Positions 25,282 to 33,717 of a stretch of 64,000 nucleotides of DNA are shown here, piece by piece (position 1 is the first letter of the stretch; every line of letters starts with the position of its first letter). The notes under the pieces are model-generated. The model saw only the letters and a program-made list of their open reading frames with translations. It was not told the origin of the DNA and did not search any database. Origin of the DNA: Baekduia alba (lineage in GTDB: Bacteria; Actinomycetota; Thermoleophilia; Solirubrobacterales; Solirubrobacteraceae). The translations under genes and the position numbers were made by a program. The stretch is from the NCBI RefSeq assembly GCF_028416635.1, contig NZ_CP114013.1, forward strand, positions 4,216,001 to 4,280,000. The letters run 5' to 3'.

Positions 25282-25694
25282 CCGGTCGAGCGATGCCCGA
25301 TCGTCGAGCGGTCGTCCTCTCGGCGACGGCCAAGCGCCGCTACGCCGAGCGCGTCCGGCCGGACCTGTCGTTCGAGGAGGCGGCCGAGGATCTGCGCCGG
25401 CGTGCCCGTAGGGGCCGCATGTGGCGTCGCCGCCCAACGTGGCTGAAGTCGTTGGAGCGTCCGGACAACGGGGCCGGGTTCCTCCTGCTGGCCGACGAGC
25501 CGCAGGCCGTGTTGCCACTCGTGCGCAACGAGTCCGGCGACGTCGTCGCGACCACGGCGAAGCCGCGCCGGCCGCGGCCGGATCTGAACGGCCTCCGGTG
25601 CCCTGAACCTGAGGCGTCAGCGCTCGTGCGCGGCGCCGTGGCGGGGCGCCCCGCGAGTGGCGCGCTCGCAGATGATCGGAGCGGTGACACATGA
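25278..25694 (+). CDS. Element protein, basic, unknown
   Basis: This is a 138-residue, strongly basic protein. It starts GTG 25278 (overlapping the previous TGA) or ATG 25293. It contains SATAKRRYAERVRPDLSFEE and a beta-hairpin-like middle (AGFLLLADEPQAVLPLVRNE), then a disordered Arg/Pro tail. I recognise no family. The end overlaps the next start. Confidence 0.45.
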   Translation: MTGRAMPDRRAVVLSATAKRRYAERVRPDLSFEEAAEDLRRRARRGRMWRRRPTWLKSLERPDNGAGFLLLADEPQAVLPLVRNESGDVVATTAKPRRPRPDLNGLRCPEPEASALVRGAVAGRPASGALADDRSGDT

Positions 25695-25972
25695 CGACGC
25701 TGAACGACACCGAAGCGGTGGCGGCGCTGATGGGGCTGCTGTCGCGGCGGGTGAACGTCAACGTCGGCGGTCCAGGCGACGAGGCGATGGTGCTGGGCTT
25801 CACCGGCACGCTCGGCGTGCTGGCGTCCGGGGACGATCAGCTCGTGCTCGGGCTCGACGCCGCTACAGGCGTCGTCGTGGTCCCGACGAGCGCCGCGGCG
25901 GTCGTCGGCGACGGCGAGATCGTGTTCGCGTTCAGCGGAGTGCGCGTCCGGATCTCCGAGCGGGAGGACTGA
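25691..25972 (+). CDS. Small beta-rich element protein
   Basis: This 93-residue acidic protein, ATG 25691 overlapping the previous stop, is predicted to be beta-sandwich-like (MVLGFTGTLGVLASGDDQLV, VVVVPTSAAAVVGDGEIVFA). It lies three bases before the tape-measure-like gene. No motif identifies it; a tail-tube or adaptor role is only a positional guess. Confidence 0.5.
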   Translation: MTTLNDTEAVAALMGLLSRRVNVNVGGPGDEAMVLGFTGTLGVLASGDDQLVLGLDAATGVVVVPTSAAAVVGDGEIVFAFSGVRVRISERED

Positions 25973-25975
25973 GCG

Positions 25976-28900
25976 ATGCCCGCGACGATCGAGTCGAGCT
26001 TCGTCCTCCTCGACAGAGCATCGGGGCCCATCAAGCGCATCCGGCGCGAGCTCGTCGGGATGGAACGTGACGCGCGGAACGCGGGCACTGCGATGGACAA
26101 CATCGCCGGCCCGAAGGCCGCCCGCGACCTCGAGGCTCTGGCACGCGAGACGCGCGGCGTCGACGGCGCCATCAAGGACCTGCGCCGTGACCTCGGCGTG
26201 GCCGGCAAGACGCTGTCGGTGTACGAGGGCCGCGTGAGCGGCGCCCGTCGCGAGACCGACCGGATGCGCGCGTCGACCGATCGGCTCGTGAAGAGCATGC
26301 GGACGCTTGGCACGATCGACGCTCGACCGCACGTCGAAGTTGATGGACTTGCTAGGGCCCGTGCAGATCTGGCCGCGTTCCGGCGCGAGCTCAACGCGAT
26401 GAACCGGCTCGACGTCGGCCCGGGCCCCGGGTTCGGCGGCCGCGGCGGCTTCGGCAGTCGCGCCGGCGTCGGCCTGTCGGGAGGCAGCGGCGGCGCGTCG
26501 GCCTACGCGTCGGCGTCCGTGTTCGGTGGTGGCGCGGCGCGCGCGCTGGGCTTGGCGGCGGTCGCGGCGCTGCCGGCGGTGCAGTCCCTCGGCGGCGCGA
26601 CGACGGCGCTGGGCGCCTCGCTGGCCGGCGCGGGCCTCGGCGCCGGCGCTGGCGCTCTCGCCGGCGGCGGAGCGCTCGCCGCCGGGGTCGGCGCACTCGC
26701 CGCGGTGGCGGCACCGGTGAAGAAGAACCTCGAGGCCGCGACGAAGGCCCAGCAGCAGTACACGACTGCGGTGCAGGACTTCGGCCGGAAGTCCAAGCAG
26801 GCGATCCGCGCGAAGCGGGACCTTGACCGCGTCATGGCCGGCGCGGCGCCGGGCACCGCGGGCTTCCTTACGCAGCGCTCGGGGTTCGGTCGCGACTGGA
26901 ATCGGGCGTCGCGCGGTGCGCAGACCGATCTTCTCGGGCTCGGCACCGGGGCGATGCGCCGCGTCCGTCAGCGCGCGCTGCCGGGCCTTGGCGCGGACGC
27001 GGGGCTTGTGGCGTCGGCGGCGCGCACGCAGGGGCTCGCGCTGACCGACACGCTGACCGGGCCGGCGAGCCTCGGGATCATCAACTTGCTGTCGAAGTCG
27101 TTCGCGGGCAACCTCGACGAGGCCGGGCACACGGTCGAGAACATCGCGTTGACCTTGGGGCGGCTGGCGGTCGACGCTCAGCCGTTCTTCTCCGAGGGCA
27201 TGGGCTGGGCAGAGGCGACGACCCGCGGGTGGCGCGAGAGCTCCAAGGACATCGGTCATGTCCGGCACGAGATGGCCGGCTACGTCGACGATCTCCGCGC
27301 GTGGGGCCACCTGACGGAGTCGGCGTTCGAGCTCGTGCGCGACATTGCCGCGCCCGGCCGACGGCCGGGTACGAGCATGGTCGGCGACCTCACCGAGCAG
27401 CTCGACCACTGGGACGACTGGGCGCAGCGCAACCCCGTGAGGATCGAGAGGTTCTTCGACGACTCGGTGAAGTCGACCGAGGACCTCGCCGGCGCGCTGG
27501 GCGAGGTCGCGAAGGACCTGCACGAGGTCGCCGACGTGTTGACGCCGGTGCTGTCGCGCTTCGCGGCGCTGGCCCAGATCGGCGGCGGGCTGGGCTTGCT
27601 GGCGCCGACGGCGATCCGCGTCGGGCTGGGCCGGCTCGCGGGCGGCGGAGGAGCGGGCGGCGCGGGTGCCGCGGCGTCCCGTGCGGCCGGAGGTGCTGCG
27701 GGTAGCGAGCTCGTCGCGGGCGCCGGCGCCGGCTACCTCGCGGCGCGCGGCGCGGGCGCGCTGTCGTGGAACCGAGCGGTCGCCACGCCCGAAGTCTTCG
27801 CAGCGCGGTACGGCAGCGTGCCCGGAGCGCGCTACGGGATGCCCGCGTCGTCGCTGGGCGCGCGGTCATCCGCGCTGTCACGGCTGCGAGGCCCCGCGGC
27901 GTCGGCGGGCCGGTTCGTCGCTCCGATCGTGGCTATCCAGGCGGCGTTGGGCGCGGCGCAGGATCCGGGCGGCGCGGGTCTTCTAGGCCGGTGGCGGGAC
28001 ATCACGTCGTCGATGTCGCTCGGCCTAGTCCCGAGCCAGGGCAAGCTCAACGACCGGTCCAACCGGCAGAACTTGGGCGCCCTGCAGGGCTACGTCGACG
28101 GCCTGCCGGACAACGAGAACACCTACGGCGGCGCCCGCCGCCAGATCGCGTCGCTGCGCGGCCTGCGCGGTCGCGTGCAGGCCGGTGGCGGCTCGGCTGA
28201 CGTCCGCAACACGGTGACGCGTGCGATCGACGCCGAGATCGAGGCGCGGAAGGAGCTGCTGCCGTCGCTGCGCGCAGAGCGCGACGCACGCAGCCGCGAT
28301 CGGGGCGCTTCGCAGGGCCAGAGCGTGGCCACGGCGTTCCGGTCTGACCTGCGTCACCTGGGGCCGGATAAGGCGTTCGGTCAGCTGCGGTCGAGCCTCC
28401 TGGGCGCCGGTGGGGTCGCCGACCGCAACTTCCCGGGCGGCCGGCAGCTTGCGCAGTCCGGGCTCGAGGCGGCGAGGGCCGCCGCCCAGGGCAACCCGGC
28501 GCTGCAGAAGGAGTACGACAAGCTCGCCAAGGGCGTCAGCGACCGCTTCGCCGACATGGGTCACAACGTCGTGCTCGCCAACGGGCACATCCTGTCGGCG
28601 ACGCAGAAGGACTGGCCGCGGATCCGCGACGCGCTCGCCAAGCCCGCCGAGCAGGCGCGGCAGCGCGTAAGCGACGCGTTCAGCGCGATCCAGCTGCAGG
28701 CGATCGGCGCGCTGACCGACATGGGGTACTCGCCGTCGCAGGCTCGAAGCCTCGTGCGCGGCGCTGCGGGCAACGGCACCGCCAGCATCAGCCACGCCGT
28801 CTCGAACGCGAAGGCGACGAAGGCCTACAACACGTCGGCGGCATCGCCGGCGGCGCAGGCGTTCGGCCCCTCGCCCGGCAACCCGGCGAAGATCGGCGAT

Positions 28901-30019
28901 GGTGTCGGCAGCGACCGGCCGACGCTGGCGAACACGACGGGCGGCGCCGGCCTGATGGGTGCCAACCCGAACCTCGGCGTCTACGCCGCGCTGGGCGCGA
29001 AGTACGGCGACCACGTGACCTCGGGGGCGCGCCCGGGCTCGAAGACGCTGAGCGGCAACGTCTCGTTCCACGACTCCGGTCACGCGATCGACATGGCTGG
29101 TGGCGATCTCCGCGGGCTGGCACGCGACCTGTACACCAACCACGGCTCCGGACTCGAGGAGCTCATCAGTCCGTTCCCGGAGTACAACCTCAAGAACGGC
29201 AAGCCGTTCAAGTACCCGTCGGCGATCGAGGCGCAGCACAGCGGCTCGAACGCTCATGTCCACGTCGCCGATGTCGACCCGGGCGGCGCCGGCGGGTTGT
29301 CGGCGTCGCTGAGCCTGGACACGACCGGGCCTGGGCTGATGACCGTCGCGCTGAAGGGGACGAAGTCCGGGATCGGCGGCGTGGCCGGCGCGCTGGCCGA
29401 CGCCGCCTCGGGCGCCTACGCCGCGGGGCTGACGCAGAAGCTCAACGGCTCGCTCGGCGGCGGCGGCGGTGGCGCGGCGCTCGGCGGCGATCTGCCGTCG
29501 ATGATCGCCGCCGCTGGCCTGCCGGCGATCTTCAACGCGATCGTGGGCGCGGAGTCCGGCGGCAACCCGCGCGCGCACAACGCGTCGGGGGCCGACGGCC
29601 TGACGCAGCTGCTCGGGCATCAGGATCTCGTCGAGCGTGCCGCGCTGATGCTCGGCCGCCCGGCCGACGTCTACGACCCGCTGGTCAACCTCGCCGCCGC
29701 GAAGCTCCTCTACGACCAGAACGGGCTCGCGCCGTGGACCGCCTCGCGGCCGGTGTGGGGCAAGGCGATGGGCGATGGCACGGGCATCGCGCGGCCACGG
29801 TTCACCGGCTCGTCGATCCCGGCTGGTCGCTTGCCGTCGGTGCGGCGCAAGGGCCACAACGCCGGCCCGCTGGTCGCGCCGGGCGCGGTCGTCATCCACG
29901 CCCACGGCGCCAACGCGGAGGAGATCGCCACGATGGTCGGTGCACACCTCAACGCCTTCGCCGATCTCGTTATGGACGAGATCCAGTTGGGCCACGAGGA
30001 AACCGAGGCGACGGCCTAG
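25976..30019 (+). CDS. Tape-measure-like protein with M15 peptidase and lytic transglycosylase domains
   Basis: The 1347-residue protein is the longest in the element. Residues 1-150 are charged coiled coil (RIRRELVGMERDARNAG). About 180-250 are Ala/Gly-rich hydrophobic helices, and the middle is Ala-rich helical, the typical tape-measure composition. Residues about 1005-1105 form an M15-type metallopeptidase domain: SFHDSGHAIDM with H1032 and D1039, then AHVHV with H1094/H1096 (SxHxxGxAxD and HxH). Residues about 1175-1290 are an SLT domain with catalytic E1193 in GAESGGNPRAHNASGADGL. Both domains would open cell-wall peptidoglycan during DNA or effector entry. Its TAG stop is nested in CTAG with the stop of the convergent gene. 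Confidence 0.85.
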   Translation: MPATIESSFVLLDRASGPIKRIRRELVGMERDARNAGTAMDNIAGPKAARDLEALARETRGVDGAIKDLRRDLGVAGKTLSVYEGRVSGARRETDRMRASTDRLVKSMRTLGTIDARPHVEVDGLARARADLAAFRRELNAMNRLDVGPGPGFGGRGGFGSRAGVGLSGGSGGASAYASASVFGGGAARALGLAAVAALPAVQSLGGATTALGASLAGAGLGAGAGALAGGGALAAGVGALAAVAAPVKKNLEAATKAQQQYTTAVQDFGRKSKQAIRAKRDLDRVMAGAAPGTAGFLTQRSGFGRDWNRASRGAQTDLLGLGTGAMRRVRQRALPGLGADAGLVASAARTQGLALTDTLTGPASLGIINLLSKSFAGNLDEAGHTVENIALTLGRLAVDAQPFFSEGMGWAEATTRGWRESSKDIGHVRHEMAGYVDDLRAWGHLTESAFELVRDIAAPGRRPGTSMVGDLTEQLDHWDDWAQRNPVRIERFFDDSVKSTEDLAGALGEVAKDLHEVADVLTPVLSRFAALAQIGGGLGLLAPTAIRVGLGRLAGGGGAGGAGAAASRAAGGAAGSELVAGAGAGYLAARGAGALSWNRAVATPEVFAARYGSVPGARYGMPASSLGARSSALSRLRGPAASAGRFVAPIVAIQAALGAAQDPGGAGLLGRWRDITSSMSLGLVPSQGKLNDRSNRQNLGALQGYVDGLPDNENTYGGARRQIASLRGLRGRVQAGGGSADVRNTVTRAIDAEIEARKELLPSLRAERDARSRDRGASQGQSVATAFRSDLRHLGPDKAFGQLRSSLLGAGGVADRNFPGGRQLAQSGLEAARAAAQGNPALQKEYDKLAKGVSDRFADMGHNVVLANGHILSATQKDWPRIRDALAKPAEQARQRVSDAFSAIQLQAIGALTDMGYSPSQARSLVRGAAGNGTASISHAVSNAKATKAYNTSAASPAAQAFGPSPGNPAKIGDGVGSDRPTLANTTGGAGLMGANPNLGVYAALGAKYGDHVTSGARPGSKTLSGNVSFHDSGHAIDMAGGDLRGLARDLYTNHGSGLEELISPFPEYNLKNGKPFKYPSAIEAQHSGSNAHVHVADVDPGGAGGLSASLSLDTTGPGLMTVALKGTKSGIGGVAGALADAASGAYAAGLTQKLNGSLGGGGGGAALGGDLPSMIAAAGLPAIFNAIVGAESGGNPRAHNASGADGLTQLLGHQDLVERAALMLGRPADVYDPLVNLAAAKLLYDQNGLAPWTASRPVWGKAMGDGTGIARPRFTGSSIPAGRLPSVRRKGHNAGPLVAPGAVVIHAHGANAEEIATMVGAHLNAFADLVMDEIQLGHEETEATA

Positions 30020-30183
30020 CGATTCGGAGCCCAGCCGAACGCGACGTCGGCGGTGTGCCCGTCCGGGATGGGCAGCTCGTCGTCGCGCAAGTACAGGCCG
30101 TTGCGTGCCGCAAGACACGTCGTGGCGGGATGGACGGCGGCGGTGGTACCCGAGAGCGGGCCGGCAAGGAAGACGACAGTCAT
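30016..30183 (-). CDS. Small leftward protein, unknown
   Basis: This is a 55-residue protein starting ATG 30183 (MTVVFLAGPLSGTTAAVHPA) with a hydrophobic N-terminus and an acidic end (LRDDELPIPDGHTADVAFGW). The frame is also open further upstream to 30264. It converges on the tape-measure gene, and their stops interlock in CTAG. It lies 40 bases downstream of another leftward gene. No family is recognised. Confidence 0.4.
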   Translation of the reverse strand: MTVVFLAGPLSGTTAAVHPATTCLAARNGLYLRDDELPIPDGHTADVAFGWAPNR

Positions 30184-30223
30184 AACCGAGAGGTTCACGC
30201 TGCCGTCGATCGAGCCGAGCGAC

Positions 30224-30691
30224 CTACTCCCACCACCGGTGACCGAGCTTCGGCTCACGGCCAACGTCAGCGGCGACTTCGTCGAGAAGTCGTTGTCCGC
30301 GCCGGAGATCGTCGACGGGCATGCCGGTCTCTCTGGCCAGCCGCTCGTCGGTCCACGGCGCAGGCGGAAACGCGTTGGCCATGTGCCGGATGACCAAGAT
30401 CCCGAGCACGCCGAGATCGATCGTGTCGCCGCCGTCGCCGAGATTGGCGCGCTGATGCCGGTCCTCAGGCTGCTTGAACCCGCCAGCGGTCAAAGCCTCG
30501 TGGAGCCACACGCGGCCGTTGGTCGGCGCTGAGCCCTCCTTCGGCGCCGGCGCCGGGATGCGCTCGGCCAGACTTTCGCTCATCGCAGCGACGAGCTCGT
30601 CGTCGGTCATGGTGTCGACGGGGTGCGTGTCGCGAAGGATGGCGCGGACTACTTCGAGGTCTTCCGGCGTCGGGTCGTCGAGGTTGTGCAT
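30224..30691 (-). CDS. Acidic leftward protein, unknown
   Basis: This 155-residue protein starts at ATG 30691 (MHNLDDPTPEDLEVVRAILR). It is helical and acidic, with a Pro-rich linker and a C-terminal part (WTDERLARETGMPVDDLRRG) resembling a small DNA-binding helical bundle. It is divergent from recombinase 1, with operator-like module A between them. It is therefore a natural candidate for the repressor or antagonist of that module, but no HTH is certain. Confidence 0.5.
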   Translation of the reverse strand: MHNLDDPTPEDLEVVRAILRDTHPVDTMTDDELVAAMSESLAERIPAPAPKEGSAPTNGRVWLHEALTAGGFKQPEDRHQRANLGDGGDTIDLGVLGILVIRHMANAFPPAPWTDERLARETGMPVDDLRRGQRLLDEVAADVGREPKLGHRWWE

Positions 30692-30706
30692 CTCTCAATT
30701 TCTAGT

Positions 30707-30803
30707 GTTACCACCGGTCGCACAAGCCTGTGGCTTCTCGGGAGCCCTTGCGCCACAAGGCCTTCCGTCGACCAGTGACAGCGCGCTGACCGCGTGGTAC
30801 CGT
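30707..30803 (+). promoter_or_regulatory. Operator-promoter module A (recombinase 1)
   Basis: The elements in order are GTTACC (30707), 17 bases later the dyad AAGCCTGTGGCTT (30724-30736), a second dyad CCTTGCGCCACAAGG (30746-30760) and an extended -10-like TGGTACCGT (30795-30803). The first two are spaced exactly as in modules B (32057) and D (34451). It lies between the leftward acidic protein and recombinase 1. Confidence 0.6.
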
Positions 30804-30816
30804 CGCCGCGACAACC

Positions 30817-30852
30817 AAAAAGCGCCCCCGCGACGCGCCAACGTCCGGGGGC
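30817..30852 (-). terminator. Hairpin with A-tract in the recombinase 1 leader
   Basis: GCCCCCG (30824-30830) plus GACG pair with CGTC plus CGGGGGC (30842-30852) around a 6-base loop with one bulge. AAAAA at 30817-30821 becomes a T-tract after the stem on the minus strand. It is thus a textbook intrinsic terminator for leftward transcription, and a stable 5' leader hairpin in the rightward mRNA. Confidence 0.6.
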
Positions 30853-30876
30853 ATGGCCCAAGGAGTGTCTACCTCC

Positions 30877-32043
30877 ATGAGCACGACGAAGCCTACGCGC
30901 GCCCGAAGCGCGACCGGCATCTACGTGAAGCATCGCGACGCCTGCGCGTCGCACCACGGCGGCGCCTGCACCTGCCGCCCGGCCTATCAGGCCGCTGTCT
31001 GGTCCGCGCGCGAGCGCCGCCGGATCCGCAGGCACTTCGACTCGTTCGGCGACGCCAAGGCCTGGCGCGCTGAGCAGCTCGTCGGGCTGAGGAAGGGGAC
31101 CGTGAAGGCCCCGACTCGCACGACGCTGGCCGAGGCGGCGGCCGAGTGGCTGGCCGGCGCCGACGCGGGGACGATCCTCGCCCGCAACCGCCAGCCGTAC
31201 AAGCCGAGCGCGCTGCGCGGGTACCGGCGTGCGCTCGAGCAGCGCGTCGTGCCCGAGTTGGGGCACTACAAGTTGTCGGCGATCGACCACGTGATGTTGC
31301 AGGACTTCGCCGACCGGCTCGCGCGGACGCTCGACGCGTCGACTGTGCGGAACACCCTGAGCCCGGTCCAGGCGATCATGCGCCGCGCGGTGAAGCGCGG
31401 CGTGATCGCGATCAACCCGGCGGTCGGGCTCGAGCTCCAGGCGCCGCAGGGCCGCCGCGACCGCGTCGCCTCCCCCGCCGAGGCTGCCGCGCTCCTGTCC
31501 GCGCTGGCCGAGGGCGACCGCGCGCTGTGGGCGACGGCGCTGTACGCCGGGCTGCGACGCGGTGAGCTCCGTGCGCTGCGTTGGGACGACGTCGACCTCG
31601 AGGCGAACGTCATCCGTGTCGCGCGGTCGTGGGACGACGTCGCCGGCCCGATCGAGCCGAAGTCGCGCGCCGGCGTGCGCACCGTGCCGATCGCGTCGGC
31701 GCTGCGCGCGCTGCTTGTCGAGCATCGGCTGCGCCGCGGCGGCCACGGTGAGGATCTCGTCTTCGGCCACGTCGACGAGCGCTCGTTCGAGCCAAGCAGC
31801 GTGCGCCGGCGTGCGCTGACCGCATGGAAGCGCGCCAAGCTCCTGTCGATCGGCCTGCACGAGTGCCGCCACACGTTCGCGTCGCTGATGATCGCCGCGG
31901 GCGTCAACGCCAAGGCGTTGTCGACCTACATGGGGCACTCGAGCGTGACGATCACGTTCGACCGCTATGGCCACCTCATGCCGGGCAACGAGGAGCAGGC
32001 CGCCGGGCTGCTCGACGACTACCTAGCCGCCGCCAGCGGCTGA
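30877..32043 (+). CDS. Tyrosine recombinase 1
   Basis: This 388-residue recombinase starts at ATG 30877; AAGGAG lies 11 bases upstream, and ATG 30853 is an in-frame alternative. An N-terminal segment with Cys/His (HRDACASHHGGACTCRPAYQ) precedes the SAM-like core-binding domain (SALRGYRRALEQRVVPELGH). The catalytic domain carries R in AGLRRGELRALRW, HECRHTFAS (H-x-x-R), GHSSV and the nucleophile Y364 in FDRYGHLMPG. It should cut and rejoin DNA. It is not next to either att site and is similar to recombinase 2, so its substrate may be internal or a second target. It is expressed from module A. Confidence 0.88.
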   Translation: MSTTKPTRARSATGIYVKHRDACASHHGGACTCRPAYQAAVWSARERRRIRRHFDSFGDAKAWRAEQLVGLRKGTVKAPTRTTLAEAAAEWLAGADAGTILARNRQPYKPSALRGYRRALEQRVVPELGHYKLSAIDHVMLQDFADRLARTLDASTVRNTLSPVQAIMRRAVKRGVIAINPAVGLELQAPQGRRDRVASPAEAAALLSALAEGDRALWATALYAGLRRGELRALRWDDVDLEANVIRVARSWDDVAGPIEPKSRAGVRTVPIASALRALLVEHRLRRGGHGEDLVFGHVDERSFEPSSVRRRALTAWKRAKLLSIGLHECRHTFASLMIAAGVNAKALSTYMGHSSVTITFDRYGHLMPGNEEQAAGLLDDYLAAASG

Positions 32044-32056
32044 CGGTTCGCGCTGC

Positions 32057-32141
32057 GTTACCGCCGGTAGCGTAAGCCTATGACTTGACCGGATCCCTTG
32101 TGGGATAAGGGCTAGCGCGCGACCGCTCGGGATGCTACGGT
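32057..32141 (+). promoter_or_regulatory. Operator-promoter module B (recombinase 2 operon)
   Basis: GTTACC (32057), the dyad AAGCCTATGACTT (32074-32086) at the same 17-base offset as in module A, a second dyad CCCTT...AAGGG (32095-32111), and an extended -10-like TGCTACGGT (32133-32141). It starts 14 bases after the recombinase 1 stop. Confidence 0.6.
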
Positions 32142-32157
32142 CGCGTTGTTCCTCAAC

Positions 32158-32198
32158 AAAAAGCGGCCCCGACGGTGCTGGTAACACCGGCCGGGGCC
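32158..32198 (-). terminator. Hairpin with A-tract in the recombinase 2 operon leader
   Basis: GGCCCCG and CGGTG (32165-32177) pair with CACCG and CGGGGCC (32185-32198). AAAAA at 32158-32162 gives a T-tract after the stem on the minus strand. The layout is the same as the hairpin before recombinase 1, again between promoter and ribosome site. Confidence 0.6.
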
Positions 32199-32221
32199 TG
32201 CCAACCAGGAAGGTGATTTCC

Positions 32222-32527
32222 ATGGCCAGCATGTGGAAGCGTACGCGCGAAGACGTCGCGCAGCAGTACGGCCCGCCCCCCATCGGGTTCGACCCGGGCA
32301 CGGCGGACCTCCCCCAGCGCCACCGAGACTTGACCGTCGAAGGTCTCGAGGCGGCGGCACGCATCGTCGCGGCGATCGCGCTGCAGGCCACGCCCGAGGA
32401 CGTCGCGCGCGGCGACTTCGAGACCGAGGTTCGAGACCTGTGGATGGACCGCCTGCAGCGCGATGAGGCGATGGCGCACGTGGACCTCCTCGTCGCGGCG
32501 CTCGCGCCGCTCGGAGCTGCGGCATGA
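32222..32527 (+). CDS. Small protein preceding recombinase 2
   Basis: This is a 101-residue protein with ATG 32222 behind AGGAAGG. It is mainly helical (SMWKRTREDVAQQYGPPPIG at the N-terminus; EGLEAAARIVAAIALQATPE; DLWMDRLQRDEAMAHVDLLV). There is no known family. The stop overlaps the recombinase 2 start (ATGAGC), so the two are translated together; it may be an accessory or directionality factor. Confidence 0.6.
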   Translation: MASMWKRTREDVAQQYGPPPIGFDPGTADLPQRHRDLTVEGLEAAARIVAAIALQATPEDVARGDFETEVRDLWMDRLQRDEAMAHVDLLVAALAPLGAAA

Positions 32528-33717
32528 GCGGGCGCCGCGGCGGCCTTCCGACCGGGGTGCAGCGCAAGCACTCGCGCGCGTGCCCGGCGTTCAACGACAA
32601 GGACGCGCGCTGCCGGAGCAAGGGCTGTACCTACCAGGTCCAGGCGGGGCCGCGCGGCGACCGCCGGACGAAGACGTTCCCGACCGTCAGCGCCGCGGTC
32701 GCGTGGAAGCGCGACATGGAGTCGGCACGCGCCCGGGGCAAGGTCGCGCCCGGCCGCGCGCCTACTCTTCGCGAGGCGGCGAACGAATGGGTGGCGGACG
32801 CGCGCGCCGGCGTCGCCATGGGCCGTGGCCGGACGCCGCTGAAGCCGAGCACGCTGCACAGCTACGTGCGCTCGCTCAGGAACGACTGGATCCCGCGGTA
32901 CGGCGATGTGCGCCTCGACGACCTCGGCGACCGTCTCAACGAGGCCGTGGCGAACCTCCAGCGCCGCGGTCTGAAGCCGTCGACGGTCCGCAACGCGGTG
33001 ATGCCCGTCCGGGCGATCTACCGCTACGCCGTGCGGATGGGGTGGGTGGCGCACAACCCGACTGAGCGCCTCGAGCTGCCGGCGGGCTCAGGCCGCCGCG
33101 AGCGGACGGTGGCGATCGCCGACATCCCGCGGTATCTGGAGGCGCTGTCCGCGGGCGACCGCGGCCTGTGGGCGACTGCCTTCTACGCGGGCCTTCGTTG
33201 CGGCGAACTGCAGGCGCTCCGGCGGAGCCACGTCCACCTCGACGCGGGCTTCATCGAGGTGGTCGCATCGTACGACGCGCGCACCGGTACTTGGAGCGCT
33301 CCGAAGTCAGCCGCCGGGCACCGCCGCGTGCCGTTGGGTGCGGTGGCACGATGGCTGGTGATCGACGAGGACCTGCCGCCCGACGCGCTCGTGTTCGCAC
33401 GGGGACGGCTCGCCGGGACGGCGAGAGGTCCCGGGGATGAGCCGTTCAACGACAGCTCGGTGTGGCAGCGGGCGAACATCGCGTGGCGCCGTGCTGAGCT
33501 GACGCAGGTGTCCTTGCACGACGCGCGCCACACCTGCGCCTCGGTGGCCATCGCGGCGATGGCCGCGCGCGGCGTGTTCAACCCCAAGATGCTGCAGGCG
33601 ATGATGGGCCACGCGTCGATGCAGATGACCTACGACCGGTATGGCCACCTCTTCCCGGGGCAGGAGGCCGAGCTCGGCGACATGCTGCGGGACCTCGTGA
33701 CCGGAGCGGAAGGATGA
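32524..33717 (+). CDS. Tyrosine recombinase 2
   Basis: This 397-residue recombinase starts at ATG 32524 inside the preceding stop. Its N-terminus has a Cys cluster (HSRACPAFNDKDARCRSKGC) in the same place as recombinase 1, followed by a core-binding domain (STLHSYVRSLRNDWIPRYGD). The catalytic motifs are AGLRCGELQALRR (Arg), HDARHTCAS (His-x-x-Arg), GHASM and YDRYGHLFPG (Tyr). It is clearly paralogous to recombinase 1. It lies in a three-gene operon with a small upstream protein and a downstream coiled-coil/HTH protein. Confidence 0.88.
   Translation: MSGRRGGLPTGVQRKHSRACPAFNDKDARCRSKGCTYQVQAGPRGDRRTKTFPTVSAAVAWKRDMESARARGKVAPGRAPTLREAANEWVADARAGVAMGRGRTPLKPSTLHSYVRSLRNDWIPRYGDVRLDDLGDRLNEAVANLQRRGLKPSTVRNAVMPVRAIYRYAVRMGWVAHNPTERLELPAGSGRRERTVAIADIPRYLEALSAGDRGLWATAFYAGLRCGELQALRRSHVHLDAGFIEVVASYDARTGTWSAPKSAAGHRRVPLGAVARWLVIDEDLPPDALVFARGRLAGTARGPGDEPFNDSSVWQRANIAWRRAELTQVSLHDARHTCASVAIAAMAARGVFNPKMLQAMMGHASMQMTYDRYGHLFPGQEAELGDMLRDLVTGAEG

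Noticed and set aside
20392-25972. Calling these small genes capsid, portal or terminase by position
   Set aside because: None shows a diagnostic motif (no Walker box for a large terminase, no portal-length protein), so I left them as unknown element proteins.
28025-30118. A 697-codon minus-strand frame opposite the tape-measure gene
   Set aside because: It is the complement of a long Ala/Gly-rich gene with recognisable M15 and SLT motifs; no motifs are found in the antisense reading.
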